From the NCBI RefSeq assembly GCF_910592395.1, contig NC_088314.1, positions 16,281,998 through 16,345,997 of the forward strand: a DNA stretch of 64,000 bases. Direction: 5' to 3'. Made by a program: the position numbers and the translations under genes. Below the pieces are notes generated by a model. It was not told the DNA's origin. It was given only the letters and a program-made list of their open reading frames with translations, and did not search any database. Of this stretch, positions 23,892 to 35,400 are shown piece by piece (within the stretch, counting starts at the first letter, position 1; each line of letters begins with the position of its first letter). Origin of the DNA: Lineus longissimus. Its lineage: Eukaryota; Nemertea; Pilidiophora; Heteronemertea; Lineidae.

Positions 23892-25630
23892 GTAAATTGC
23901 CACATCATTCGCTAGTCTAAAAAGTACGCACTGATAATGGCTCAAATCTGAGAGTGTCATACCAACATCTTCGGAACTGCCATGCTCTTCACCACAAATA
24001 TCTCTGCCTGGAGTAGACTTTTTCTTTTTCTTCTTTCACAGAACACTTAGAGGCTAATGGTTATTTTGGGATAAGTTTGAAACATGGTCCTCAGAGTTAA
24101 AAACATTTTCTTCTTTTACGATATTTTGAGACTGTAATATATTCATGATATCTTGATTTCCATGCAACCTTTTTTTTCATCTGGGCAGTTGAGTGAGTTG
24201 TTGGAGGGCAACTTTATAACATATCGGCCATAATTAGTGCACACTTTGAGAGTACCGGTAGCTTAACTATTTGCAGGTGTTTATTTACTTTTGACCGAGA
24301 TTGTACGTGTTGAGTACCACGGCTTTGAAGAAGAGGTCACTAAAAATTCTTGCACCCCGCAATAGATGTGTCCAACAGTCTCATGGGCAGATAAACATGA
24401 TTAAGATTATCAACGCAAGCGAATTGTGATGTACCGGGATATGTATCCTCCAAAATGACAGGAAATGTAACCCCCTTATCTAACATATCATACACCAATA
24501 TGTACTTCAGCGCTTCCGTCCGGAAAAGTCGACTATCAAAACGTTCATCAGAGACAGGAAATCGCTCTTCAGAGTATGAGAGTTTTGGAAAAGTCCTTCA
24601 TCTACATGTTCAGCAAACAGAAGGAAAGTAAGGAACGAGGGCTGGCTTGTTGAAAGCAATTTCACTATATCGGTATGAGTTACCAAGATATAGCGTCGTC
24701 ATAACATCGTCTTGGTAGTTTTAAAGTTGTATAACGTTTTCAAAACAGAAACCTTTCCGATTTCGCATATGAAAAGGGTGGCAGCGAGGTCACACTTTCT
24801 GCTCCAAGCATCTTATTTCAACTTCGAAAGATTTTTTTTTAAATCTTTCAATTTTACAGGATAAGCCGAAGTCATGATAAAAAAGCTAAATTGTTAATTA
24901 CATGTTGTTCCATCTCCATATGTTGATTCACGCCATATTGAGCGACTCAATAGAAATAAGACAGCTGTTTAGTGGTTTTCTTTGCACGCTTCTAATGAAA
25001 TTAGCTAAAATACACCCAAAGTTCCTTAGAAAAAGCGATCTTTTGATAATTCTTCTACATATTAAACTGCAAAGCACGTTCTGTCCACTCAGATTTTCGG
25101 TACACTCCATGTTCTATATAAGCGGCACAAAATTGATTAAACTTTTGATTTTGAATAACTCCAATAAAAGCCATTATCAAAAAGTGTCTACTTACTTCAA
25201 TTTCGGCTACCTGCGGCTTAGATGAATACCAAACGAGAGATATTGGTTGTCTTACCATGGCCAATACCGCGAAGATGGAGCTAACTTGAATGTAGCCCGA
25301 AACCGAGACAGTGCCGAGCTTTTGGCTAACATTTAATTTCTGCCCAACCCGGGCTGTTTAGGTGAGACGTGTACAATCGAAACCGACAGTGGGGCATCAA
25401 TTTCTGTTCACAAATTGAGCAACGAATAATATTATTTCAAAGGTTTTTTGACTGCTTCCCTAAGTTGCACCACCCAAAGCGACTTTGGTTGCTTAACCAT
25501 AACCACTGATTTCAATACGAGGGCTCGTATGAGCAAAGTGCATTTAAACTGTAAACTGCGGTTCATTATTAATCAAGATGTTTTTAAATATTTGTTCAGT
25601 TGGCATTTACATTTTCCGACACTTAAAGTA
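23892..25630. other. no gene seen (possible intron)
   Basis: Begins with the splice donor of the candidate exon. No further exon was recognised; the frame at 24902-25225 is hydrophobic and unremarkable. Confidence 0.45.
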
Positions 25631-25750
25631 ATAGTCGGCTTTTTTATTGCAGTGTGTTTGTTCTTCTTCTGGTTCATCAGTAAGCTATTATGATGCTTTT
25701 CCAATTTTGTTTCAGGTCTTAGATAGTAGAAAAATGCGTTATTCGCATAT
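25631..25750 (+). repeat. dispersed repeat family Y, copy 1
   Basis: Shares an ordered series of words with 32354-32490 (+) and 35255-35400 (-): GGCTTTTTT, TGTTTGTTCTTCTTCTGGTT followed by CATCAGTAA, TTTTCCAATTTT.TTTCAG and CTTAGATAG.AGAAAAA. Copies 1 and 2 are the closer pair. No terminal inverted repeats were seen, so it may be a SINE or a LINE tail rather than a MITE. Confidence 0.65.
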
Positions 25751-26296
25751 CTACGGGCGTGACAGTGAACTGGCTCGAGAAAAAACTGGAAACCACGAAT
25801 CACAGCTACATGAGACCCAAGTTTGGAAATCTATTGATATCGTGGGCGTTGTCTAAAATCAAAATCTTGTTTGAGTCGCCTAGTATATGTATATTTAATG
25901 TTTCGTAAAGAACAAAAATTATAATCTTTTCGTCAGTCCGTCATTTCTTACGCTAGTTGCTGTTACCATAGAAACCAAAATCATTGATTAAATGCTATTT
26001 TGTTTTAGACGATTTCTTAAAAACTAATTGTTAATCCGATAATTAGATTAATGATAAAAGCATTGTAAATAATGCCATCTTCGGGTTCTGTGATTTTGAG
26101 ACGAAATACAGATTGTTTAAGACTTTTGTGATGTCCCTTTATGGTAGTTCCCTGCGGGATTACTCGCATCGGTCTTTCTCTAGGTTTTCCACGGCATGGA
26201 GAAATTGAAAATTCTAAGGCTCAGGTTTTCAAACGGTGTACGAAATTCTTCGAGACTTGAGGTGGTAATGAAAGGAGTGGTAATGAAAAAGTAAGA
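25751..26296. other. no gene seen
   Basis: Short gap between the repeat copy and the candidate exon at 26297; nothing recognised. Confidence 0.5.
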
Positions 26297-26515
26297 ATGT
26301 CTATAAATTTAACAATAACAGGACAATCAAATGCCAGAAACGTACTAGAAGTGAACAATTTTGTAAATTTTGTAAATGAGGAAAGGACTACAGAGGAGTA
26401 CGAACAGATGTCGGAAATGATACGTGATTTATTAATAAAAAGAGATAGTGAAGATTACCATTTCCTTAACAGAATAGAGATAAATGACTTGTTAATATAC
26501 CTGTGTGTTCACTAA
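26297..26515 (+). CDS. small gene or terminal exon A, death-fold-like (72 aa)
   Basis: Open frame of 72 residues with an adenine at -3 of the ATG, a double stop (TAATAG) and AATAAA signals 88 bases downstream, so it looks like the 3' end of a transcribed gene. It is similar to the frame at 42024-42323: both share NL.....GQ, a central run of hydrophobic heptads, then (L/M)..R(D/S)..DY.(F/I)...E..D(L/V)I..L at the end. The final FLNRIEINDLLIYL recalls the last helices of death effector domains (RxDLL-like motif). An in-frame stop lies just upstream, so this is either a short intronless gene or a last exon spliced near 26295. Function is not proven. Confidence 0.4.
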   Translation: MSINLTITGQSNARNVLEVNNFVNFVNEERTTEEYEQMSEMIRDLLIKRDSEDYHFLNRIEINDLLIYLCVH

Positions 26516-26602
26516 TAGTGAACTTTATACATATTTTATTTTATTTTTTATTTTCAATCACCTTTGTAAATAGTTGCACCAACTGTACACTGTACGATCA
26601 GA

Positions 26603-26614
26603 AATAAATAAATA
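26603..26614 (+). promoter_or_regulatory. polyadenylation signal of gene A
   Basis: Overlapping AATAAA hexamers 88 bases after the stop codon of the frame at 26297-26515, in an A/T-rich 3' context. The paralogue at 42024-42323 has the same arrangement. Confidence 0.5.
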
Positions 26615-26698
26615 AAAAAATTGATCAATGCAGCTTTGGCTTGTTGCAGATTACGTCGCATTTCATGAAGCTCAGCATTTCTGAAGGGCCTTCACTGG

Positions 26699-27123
26699 CA
26701 CTGAAAGGGTGGATGTCTCGTCCTGGGTGCCGACAAATGGTACCCAGAAATAAAAAGAACAGATAAACAGAAAAAAACGCGTTTAGGCCTAAAGGTCTTT
26801 GAAAGCACATTTCGGATGATTTATTCAGAAAAGGTATATAGGAGGGATATATCCGAAATGTGCTTTCAAAGACCTATAGGCCTAAACGCGTGTTTTTCTG
26901 TTTATCTGTTCTTTTTAAGTCGAGCACTGCTAATGCCGCAAGTACCACGGCGCGAGATAAAACGAGATTGCAAGAAACGTCGTCTCTAAGATCCGTAAGC
27001 CAGGCAAAAAGAAGCTGGGTGCTGTTTGTCTAGTGTAATGGCACCCAGGGTGCTTATTGTCCAGTCGATCTCGAACCTGGGTACCATTTGTCGGCACCCA
27101 GGACGACATCCACCCTTTCAGCG
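26699..27123. mobile_element. compound inverted-repeat element with inner foldback
   Basis: The outer inverted repeats (26699-26747 and 27077-27123) share GCTGAAAGGGTGGATGTC (one mismatch), CGTCCTGGGTGCCGACAAAT and GGTACCCAG. Just inside the left repeat lies a second, longer palindrome at 26751-26917 with arms of about 67 bp, near-perfect, around a ~33-bp loop; shared words are ACAGATAAACAGAAAAA, ACGCGTTTAGGCCTA and GGTCTTTGAAAGCACATTTC. GGTGC words recur between the palindrome and the right end. It looks like one foldback inside another. No coding capacity. Confidence 0.75.
26751..26917. repeat. inner palindrome, ~67-bp arms
   Basis: Near-identical arms, with only one or two changes and a small indel, indicate a recent structure. 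It starts exactly where the left outer repeat of 26699-27123 ends, so it may be a later insertion into that element or a part of its own subterminal structure. Confidence 0.7.
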
Positions 27124-27432
27124 AAACTAACCATTAACTGCTTTGAAAACAATTCTTTACGAAAGACATAGATAAGCAAATGTATTGATCTTGGATCAAT
27201 GATGATGAAGTTCGCTATCTAACAGGAAGTGATACACCAATCACTGGGAGCAGTTCGGAAGATAAGTTTACAAAATTGATTTTGAAACATCAGAAAACAA
27301 GTATTTTATGGATTTTGACTAAATTAAACTACATGTAGTTCCATATGGTAGACACCTTATCCAGTACACATTCAAATAGAGAGGTTTCGCATTTTCCTCA
27401 GAAGCCCGAACAAAAATGTGCTCGGAAAACAC
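27124..27432. other. no gene seen
   Basis: Spacer between two elements; nothing recognised. Confidence 0.5.
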
Positions 27433-28260
27433 GGCTTACTGGACTTTGCGCAACGAAACGAAACGAGCGAAATGGGGAGCGCCCATTATGTTTTACCAAG
27501 GTACTCTAGCCTAAAAATTTGTTCGGACCTCGATCGAAGAAGGTACGACAAACAATTAATTAATCAAACCCTTATGAGGTTCATTCATTTGAAGTAGAGA
27601 GGGTAACGTACATTGTATACACAAATCAAACACACACGCAGTGCTTGCATGCATTGCAGAGAACGACTTTTGAGTGATGACCCACACCCACCTAGGCAGC
27701 TGAAACACATGTCTTGTTGGACATGCCTACCGAATTTTACTAAATAAAAGCATAACTTCATCACACTTTTCGGGGTTGAAAATGTACTCACGTAAATTAC
27801 CAAAATTACACGCCGAATTCGCACATGACCTGTTATTTCTCAAAGCTTGGAAGCTCAAATGTCTGAATGTAATGTATGCGCGTAATGTATACTCTCAGCA
27901 AGCGAATAGTTGTGATCGTCGGTTTTTGATACGAATCGTTTCCTGTATGGCCGTTACAAGCCGTTGTCTGAATATGGCGTGAACCTGTTTACCGTTCAAT
28001 GCTGCTCCCTGTGACGCTATGTAGCCGCAAATGTTCAATGCAAAAAATGCTGGATAATGACTTACACGGCTTGTTCGCATCGTAAACATAGTGGTATTCG
28101 GGTAAACTGTCTTTGCGTTTGGCCTAATTTTACAACGATTACTCCCCATGTAACCACGATCTAGGATGGACAGGCTGTGTATTATGAATAGGAAAAGTCA
28201 CCTAGGGACCGTTGCGTAGAATACTTTTTTGGCGAAATATTGCGCAAAGTCCAGTAAGCC
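27433..28260. mobile_element. DNA transposon, 828 bp, 9-bp target duplication
   Basis: Exact terminal inverted repeats begin GGCTTACTGGACTTTGCGCA (at least 20 bp). The identical 9-mer GGAAAACAC flanks the element at 27424-27432 and 28261-28269, fixing both boundaries. CGAAA words repeat just inside the left end. The frames inside (27585-27824 -, 27776-27982 +, 27895-28149 -) show no transposase motif that I can name. Like 21487-23115 it pairs GG-starting ends with a 9-bp duplication, so the two may have used the same class of transposase although their ends differ. Confidence 0.85.
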
Positions 28261-28935
28261 GGAAAACACCGCTATATTGGCATGGAGTCATGAAACCAAG
28301 TTATAAGTGATCGTGCTGAGAAATTACTTGATCGACAAGCCCATCTCACTACAAGATACCTCATTTCGTCAGCTTCGGAAATTTCACTCAGTGTGTAATG
28401 AACATAGTGTTACCAGATCTAACTACGTTTTTTAAGCTAGATCCATGAAATGAGTTGGTTGTGTTTTCATGACTTTGGCAAACCGATGCACCTGCTAAGT
28501 TCCCTCAGCGAGATAGTGATCTCCGTTTAACTCGGGGTGATTGCATCAGACGACATTTAACCTAGTGACCAGACTACGTGTGTGTACCAGTTACTACATT
28601 TATCGAATCTAACATGGCAGAGATGTCCTGGCTTGGCTATGTGCCAATGCTTCCATAACCATGATTAATTGTGTCGCATCTTATGATGATTGAATCATTG
28701 AAACGCGGGATTATTAAAATACCGACTACAATGCTGCGTCTTGTCTGCGAATAAAAAAAGAAAAAAAGTAGAAAGATTAAACCTTCCAGGTTTTCCAACG
28801 CTCACTTGCGAAATGAATTCTATAAGATTTGCGGATTCTAGTTTTATTAGCTTTTTATTTTGCCATGTTCATCAGTGTTATGCTGATGGAAGGTATATTT
28901 TTGAGTAGCAAATGCTATGAAAATCATTCAATTAC
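28261..28935. other. no gene seen
   Basis: Right flank of the 27433-28260 element. No domain, RNA gene or repeat recognised. Confidence 0.5.
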
Positions 28936-28959
28936 TCTAACACGCCTACAAAAGAGGAT

Positions 28960-29193
28960 ATGGATATTTCTGACTTGACTTTTATGACTGTTGTTTCCAC
29001 TTCTGACCCGCTAAAAAAGAAATTCTTTATCCACGGTCAGTTTGTGGGACGGGGTTTTGCGCCACTCCCGGCGACGTCGATTTATCGACTTGCTGGAAAT
29101 ATGACCATTCGTCCATATTCTGATTATTCTTATCTGCGTTTTGATAAGATTTGTATGGGCGCCAGAGATTATTATAAACATTTAATGAAGTAA
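28960..29193 (+). CDS. small open frame of unknown function (77 aa)
   Basis: A 77-residue frame with a protein-like mixture of residues (FFIHGQFVGRG, YSDYSYLRFDK) and a stop followed by no poly(A) signal nearby. The frame stays open about 36 bases upstream of the ATG, to a TGA. An acceptor-like AAAAG lies just before it, so it could also be a last exon. I recognise no domain. It shares the + strand with the neighbouring candidates at 23.6, 26.3 and 33.4 kb. Confidence 0.25.
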   Translation: MDISDLTFMTVVSTSDPLKKKFFIHGQFVGRGFAPLPATSIYRLAGNMTIRPYSDYSYLRFDKICMGARDYYKHLMK

Positions 29194-31054
29194 ACACTCC
29201 TCGAGGGATTCTTTTGCAAGAACTCACCATGGTGCAAATTCAAAATTCTTACGAGCATTAACTCGAGCTGATAAAATTAGTGTTGAAAGGATCAATGATG
29301 ACGTTCCCCACACAAGCTGATGATTTCCCACATTTCTTTGGGGTGAGTACTTGCCTCAAAGCATCGTCACATCTTTCGATAACAAATGTTGCAAAGGCTC
29401 ATAGCCGCCGAGAGAAGGTCCTTGTTCATGGCGTTATACAAATTTAAAAAGCCGATGGCAAAGCAGAACAGCATGGTTGTTCATAAAAGAAACCTGGAGA
29501 TTTTTTTCTCGACATGTACGTGATTTTCTATTGACGATAATAGCTCTTTTATTTTCCCCTTCGGCATATCGGTTGGTGAATAATATTTCCTAAAATGTTT
29601 GCTACTTTTAATAATTATTTTTAACATTGTGTTGAAATTACGATTTTCCACACAGAAAGGCTCAATTTGCGGGAGAATAATTCTCGCCATCAAACAATAT
29701 TCGATCAGCGCCAGGAAGAGATTGCGTCCGGCCAGCACCAGATGATTTTTGAAGTCCCAATGAGCACGTTGCAGCGGATACTTTTAGAGGGAGCATAGCT
29801 CTTGCCAGTGTCACTCACCCTCTGCTGACGTCACAGCAGTAAAGACAGTTCGTGTTTATATTAGCGGACAATGCTGCTACCGTGAGAATCGGCACACTTA
29901 CATAACACACTTTTTTCTTGTGAGTATGAAACATACTGCCGGGCATAAACTGAAAAAACTACATCACAAGCCGATATCATTAATTGCCGTTGGTAGATAA
30001 GACGGATGTCAGCCCATGTTAAAGAGATCCAGTCGTGGCACAAAGTCTCTATTTAGACTAGCTGAACGTAGTAAAAATAGCTAAATTGGTGATTACCTCT
30101 TATGCAGTACATTGACTGGAGTCAGTGATGTTATGACAGGTTATGCAATGTTACCCAGATGCCCAGCTCACATAATCAACTACCTAAGGAGAACTCGAAA
30201 CTGCTAAGATTTGTCAATGGAAGCTTATTCCCGCCTTAGGTTTTAACCGGGCCGTTCAAAACTCCTCATTTAATACAATTTTCAGGACAGAGAGCAATCG
30301 CAGCGTAGTATCGATGTACTAACAGCTAGATCTTCGTGTTAGATGACAAAAGCAACAACCCCTCATCATTAGATCTGGTTGTTTAGCTGCAGGCTTGATC
30401 CACTTAATGAGAAAATCGCTGCATTTAGATGTTAGCCGCAAGTCAAGTATGACAAATATAGTTCTCGTTACCTCTAACAATAAAAGCCTCGTGTGACTAC
30501 GAGACAAGACGTTTTTTATGCAGAAGTCAATGTATACGCTGTACCCCCCCCCCCCGCCATCTTATCAGGCGAGCACAGTTCGTCGACCCTACTTGGCTGC
30601 TCTTCTAGGGCTGGTGTAACATCAGTGGCTGTTACCCTTTGTTCAGTGTCTCCCCTATTGCTCCCCAATTCAACGATTAAGCGACCACTAAGCCAACAAC
30701 AAACATGAGGCCTGATCACTGACACACAGAAACACTCACAAATACTACACTGGGAGTCGACACGAATTCACTCGGGAATTGAAATGAAGTCGTCAAGAGT
30801 TCACCATATTTTACACAGATTTTTCACTGATTTCAAAGTAACTAATTTTTATCGTGCATGTAGATAACGAAGAATATGACAGGCATTCGACACCACTTAT
30901 TTTTCTAATCGACAGAAAGTCTCGACGGGTAGAAACAAAACTGTTCGCTCAGAACTCATTACTTACTCCGCACTCATACATTAGTGGTGACCGCTGACCA
31001 GGGGGGGTACAGCTCAGAACGATATACAGCAAGAAGCTGCAATACGATGTCATG
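29194..31054. other. no gene seen
   Basis: A C homopolymer lies at about 30543-30556. Overlapping opposite-strand frames at 30493-30725 surround it and are not convincing. Confidence 0.5.
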
Positions 31055-31322
31055 AGGGCCATTTACATGGAACGAAACCGATTTAGATCAATCCGGATAA
31101 TGTAGATATGTTTGCCGTGTTTAACCACGCCAATGTGATCTGGTTTGGTTTAATGTGGTCTTAAAAGAGGACCCCTTCTAATTTTGGTCTACTTTTTTTG
31201 CATCGTGTAGGCCTAAACGTTGCACTTAGTTTTAAGACTACGTCATTGATGACATCATGAGCAGTGTGGTCTGATATGGTCTAGTCCGATCTGATTTGGT
31301 TTGGTCCCGTGTAACCGGCCCT
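31055..31322. mobile_element. inverted-repeat element, 268 bp
   Basis: The left end AGGGCCATTTACATGGAACG is the inverse of the right end (AGGGCCGGTTACACGGGACC read on the minus strand); both continue with AAACC.A and GATC. Arms are about 38 bp at roughly 75% identity. GATCTG.TTTGGTTT words recur inside. No clear target duplication. It is an aged MITE. Confidence 0.55.
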
Positions 31323-32353
31323 AATATTTCCTTTTACGCTTCCGTCCGTTTGAGTCTAACAGCACTTCATACCACTTTCTCCATACGGATGTTAGCAATC
31401 AATTACTCCGCCGTCGAGGAATATGTAAACATACTAGTGCCATATTCTCAGACAGACTGAGGATTCTCAGTGAGGTGATGGTGTGTGTGGGGGGGGGGGG
31501 CATATTCAACAAAGATATAGATCAAGTTACCTGTGTATACTATATTTCAAAGCATTGTGTACCCTTTTTCATTGAAATTTGTTTATTTTTTTCCTGAAGC
31601 AATCAGTGTTTCATTTGTTCTCGTCCACAATTCTTTTTATGCAGTGGTCATTTCAAAGTTGCCTCTTCCCCCGTCAAGGGGTCAACACTAATGCAGTGCC
31701 AGAATAGGGTCCTATTCCGAGTGAAAAGTATTTTTCTACTCGTCAAAATTCTATCAGTAGGAAAAATATGGAGAGTCGAACACCTGTCGACCCCTTCGCC
31801 AGTTTTAATAGGAAGTGACTTAAAGCTGTTGAAATTTGATGAAAATGTGGTGAGCCTCTGACGATTCCATTTCAAGTCGTTGGTGAACTAGTGTAGGCGC
31901 TGATCCCAGTCGATAGCCAGACCAGGGGGGAGGATAGGGTTCGCATCGACCGCTACATTAATGACCCCAGTGCCAGACCTATATTCCGCCTGTCAGTCCC
32001 GCTCACGTTTCTCAGGAAACGGATATCCCTGAAAGCTACCCGATTAGCCCTGTTTCCGCTCGTACCAACCCATGGGCCCCTAAATGTCGAGGAGCTCAAT
32101 TTCAAAATTGACATGATACGGTGGTTACGTGGTTACATGATAATGATGGTGAGAAGTTAAGGGCAGCTGACGTGGTTTAGTGACTCGAACAATCCACTCT
32201 TGCGGACCAGATAGGTCATTTGGCGTGAAACTCCAGGTAGGTCTCTCTGTCTAACTTGTCTATACAAAATGAGTACTGGTAAGATATTCTCAGTTTGTAG
32301 CGTCGATTGAGCAGTTCATCTGAGGTCTACTGAAAGTTTTTGTGAAAGACAAC
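31323..32353. other. no gene seen
   Basis: A G run lies at about 31488-31500. No supported coding region. Confidence 0.5.
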
Positions 32354-32490
32354 GTTTAAAGGAATGGGCGGCTTTTTTGCAGTATGTTTGTTCTTCTTCT
32401 GGTTCATCAGTAAACTTTTTTTTTTAAAGTGTTTGACACTTTTCCAATTTTATTTCAGCTCTTAGATAGCAGAAAAACGCATCATTCGTT
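32354..32490 (+). repeat. dispersed repeat family Y, copy 2
   Basis: Closest relative of 25631-25750, in the same orientation, with the same 5' to 3' order of shared words plus a T/A-rich expansion in the middle. The frame 32429-32788 starts inside the repeat and is probably not a gene. Confidence 0.65.
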
Positions 32491-33429
32491 ATATCTTGTA
32501 TGCACCAGTCCTGGCGTGAAACAGCTTTCCCGCCTCTTGAGTGAGCGCCGAGATCCGAATTCACGTCACGGTTTGGAGTGTGATAACCCCAGACTATCTG
32601 GACTCAAAACTTTAACTTTTTTAAGGACAAGTACTCAGTGGTTTCTCTCACTTGAGAACACCATTACGAATACGGCTGATTTGGCTTTCAAAATCATCAT
32701 TATTTGCCAACATGTGACGCATTTCACGTACACAGCTGTACCGCGGCGACCAATCACAGTAAATTTACAGATATGGGACACAATATAGACCCGCGCAAGT
32801 TTTTGCGGCGGGTGGTCAAAATCGAGGGGTTGAGGGCAGTTCATCCCTCCGCAATTCGTTTCAGAAATAATTTGGGAGAGAATCTATCGAGAGATTTTCG
32901 TTCCTGGCAATAAACCACTTCATAAATTACCAAGGAATAATAATAACAGTTGATCAATTCCGATAATTCTTCCATATTTTAATGCCATATATAGTAACTC
33001 CTACCAGAAGGGGACATGGTCAAAATCGGCCCGCTGCAAAAGTGGGCCGCTTTGGACGGTCTATAAAATATCTCAAATTCTTCACTTTCGGAATACGCAG
33101 TGTTGTCACATTGAGCTCGCTTCTTCTTTGGCCACACATCAATGAATGTGATAGAAAAATCGGATAAGATGGATCTGCTGTGTCGACTTTAATGACGGTC
33201 TAATTTAATTGGCGATATAAATCATTTTCTGATGGAGAAATTATCGGTAGAGCCTTGAGAGGTCTTCGATGATTATTGCTCCATATACATGATATAGTTC
33301 TAGTATACACTGCTACTTCATCACATCGGCCGCTGAAGCATCCAAGAAGATCAGCACCACATATTCCGAGGGAAATCCTTGACTTGAGGGTAGATTTCCT
33401 GAATATGCGAGGTCATCTCGTTAACCCAG
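32491..33429. other. no gene seen
   Basis: No domain recognised. It could be the intron before the candidate exon at 33430. Confidence 0.45.
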
Positions 33430-33619
33430 AAAAATGCTAGAATTTTACATCAAAACCCAGTTAGACATCCCGAAGTACTTGCTTTTGGTAATCCGATATA
33501 AACAGCAGGGAACTCAAGATTTTGCAGATCTGAAGAAGCAAATGTTACAAGCTAGTAAAAGTGAGGACATTGCAGAATATCTTGAGGTCGACTTATCCAA
33601 TAACTTTAACTTTGTATAA
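33430..33619 (+). CDS. candidate terminal exon, death-domain-like C-terminal half
   Basis: An acceptor-like TTAACCCAG precedes an open frame that ends in TAA at 33619. From the ATG at 33434 the frame is 61 residues. The segment KYLLLVIRYKQQGTQDFADL, then a lysine/glutamine-rich helix with L..QML.A, then EDIAEYLE, follows the helix 4 to helix 6 pattern of death domains (LL..W....G....L...L......DIA..LE in that family). The core tryptophan is replaced by isoleucine or arginine here. The first half of the domain would have to be in an upstream exon, which I did not find. If correct, it is the end of a death-fold signalling protein. Confidence 0.4.
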
Positions 33620-34644
33620 GGTATTTAAGTGAAAGTATAGATCTCGGACAACATTTCATGACAGCCAAAATACTTTTAAAAGCTTTTGAAGACAGCCCAT
33701 CCTATCAAAACCCTTGAAAATACCTTACACTTTTGCAAAGAATGTTTCCCAACAAAAACTACAGCTTGGCACTTGACACCCACAGGCGCGGCGGCTTCAT
33801 AAGTCAATGTCACTGGGACTGCTGTGCGAAAACTACTGTACCGATTTCTTCAAAGATTGCTTTTTCGTGAATCTATGAATCTATTTGTCATTGAGCTGAG
33901 AATTATTAATAGCATCAAGGATAACGACGAAGTATAACAAAGTACAATGTACTCATTGAACGATCGATAGACACGTACGCAGTAGTACCAATCAGCTGAT
34001 GAAAGATGGCGGATATGGTTTCTGAAACGTTCAGTGTGTTTCCAACCTTTATCCAGTTGTCATGGTTGTGGTGTTTTTTGTTGTTTTTTTTCAAAAATGC
34101 TCTGTCAAGTTCACCTGGATGTTAGTAAACAAACAGTGATGTTCGCTAAGCCTCATTATTTGATAGAGCTTACACGAAGGTGAAGCAAACGTGTGCTGGT
34201 GATCATAGAAAACAGCACAATTATTAAATCAGCAGGGAGAAGTTAGGATACTGGCGAAATTCGAGTGACGTTTGTTGCACAAATAACCCGCTAAAAGTGT
34301 GGTTTGCTTGGCCTATCGAAAACTGGGAGCGTACTGGTAATTATAGAAGACACTACAACTGATCAGAAACCTTTAATCAGGTCCTCCGCGGATCGAACTG
34401 ACTTGGCTGGCGATCAATCACGAGCCCTAATGATTGGCACATGATCGAACCATAGCTTGGACCCAGGAGACAAGAACTATGAACGGTTGAAACCCTACCT
34501 CTGTATGATCAACTATTAGTTTAATCATCAAGAGAGATGAACGAATCGATTGTTGGATAGATGGGAGGAGGGCAGTAAGACAGACACTATTGATAGAATT
34601 GTCAGGGACGCACCTTGACATTTATGCATGTTTTATAACATTGC
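33620..34644. other. no gene seen
   Basis: Nothing recognised. Two loosely similar 55-base stretches near 34180 and 34322 may be an old local duplication. Confidence 0.45.
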
Positions 34645-34845
34645 ATGCTGGTAATTAACAGACGGATAATTGAAGATTTTGTCTGCTCACTCGGCAACGA
34701 CAAACATCAGATATTTGATTCTTACTCGGAAGAATCCAACTGTCAATGGATAGCTGAAAGGTATGTGGATGAAAAGTTGCTTAAAGAAATTGAGCGCGAT
34801 TTGCTTTTTTATGAAAGACAAGTGAAATTTACGGATACGTTTTAG
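34645..34845 (+). CDS. small open frame or exon, unknown
   Basis: A 66-residue frame rich in charged residues (LGNDKHQIFDSYSEE; DEKLLKEIERDLLFYERQ). An acceptor-like TTAACAG at about 34658 and a donor-like AAG|GTATGT at about 34760 lie in the frame, so a ~100-bp internal exon is as likely as a small gene. No domain recognised. Confidence 0.22.
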   Translation: MLVINRRIIEDFVCSLGNDKHQIFDSYSEESNCQWIAERYVDEKLLKEIERDLLFYERQVKFTDTF

Positions 34846-35254
34846 CGATGCGGTCTGCTTAACACCTGACAATGATACGGCCAGAGCGATGTTTGAGATC
34901 AAAGTCTCATTGGCATTTTCAAAGCAATTATAACCAAGCTGTCAGCTGCCCAGTCGCCTTCCACTGTCCTGTTTTAGTTCTAATAATTGAATTGCCAAAA
35001 AATTCTGATTGAATTATCACGCTGTTTGATCCGGTCACTTTTAATCACGAATGGACCATGCATGTAGACCCATGTACAGCAATCATATTTGTGCTGCTCC
35101 GTGCATTTTTAAAACGAGGCGGCGCTGCGTAAAGGCTAGATTTTCTAAACAGTGACATCAATGTATAGACCCCACTCCTTCGACCACAATCACAATTTAA
35201 AAGACGTAACAACGTTTCTTCGTAATGTTAGATTGTTGACTGCAGTCGGGCGGA
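34846..35254. other. no gene seen
   Basis: Nothing recognised before the minus-strand repeat copy. Confidence 0.5.
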
Positions 35255-35400
35255 GGGAAGAATACTGCGTTTTTTTCTTCTATCTAAGAGTTGAAACCAA
35301 ATTAGAAAAACGTCGAACATTGTCAGAAAAATAGTTTACACATGAAAGAGGAGAAGAGGAAATATGTTGAAGTAAAAAGCCACCGACTCCTTTAACTCAA
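35255..35400 (-). repeat. dispersed repeat family Y, copy 3
   Basis: Inverse orientation to the copies at 25631 and 32354. Read on the minus strand it carries TTAAAGGAGTCGG.GGCTTTTT, then a pyrimidine-rich middle, then TCAACTCTTAGATAGAAGAA. It is the most diverged of the three. Confidence 0.55.

Noticed and set aside
24902-25225. 107-codon hydrophobic frame
   Set aside because: Opposite-strand frames overlap it fully, and the AT-rich composition alone gives Leu/Ile/Phe/Lys codons.
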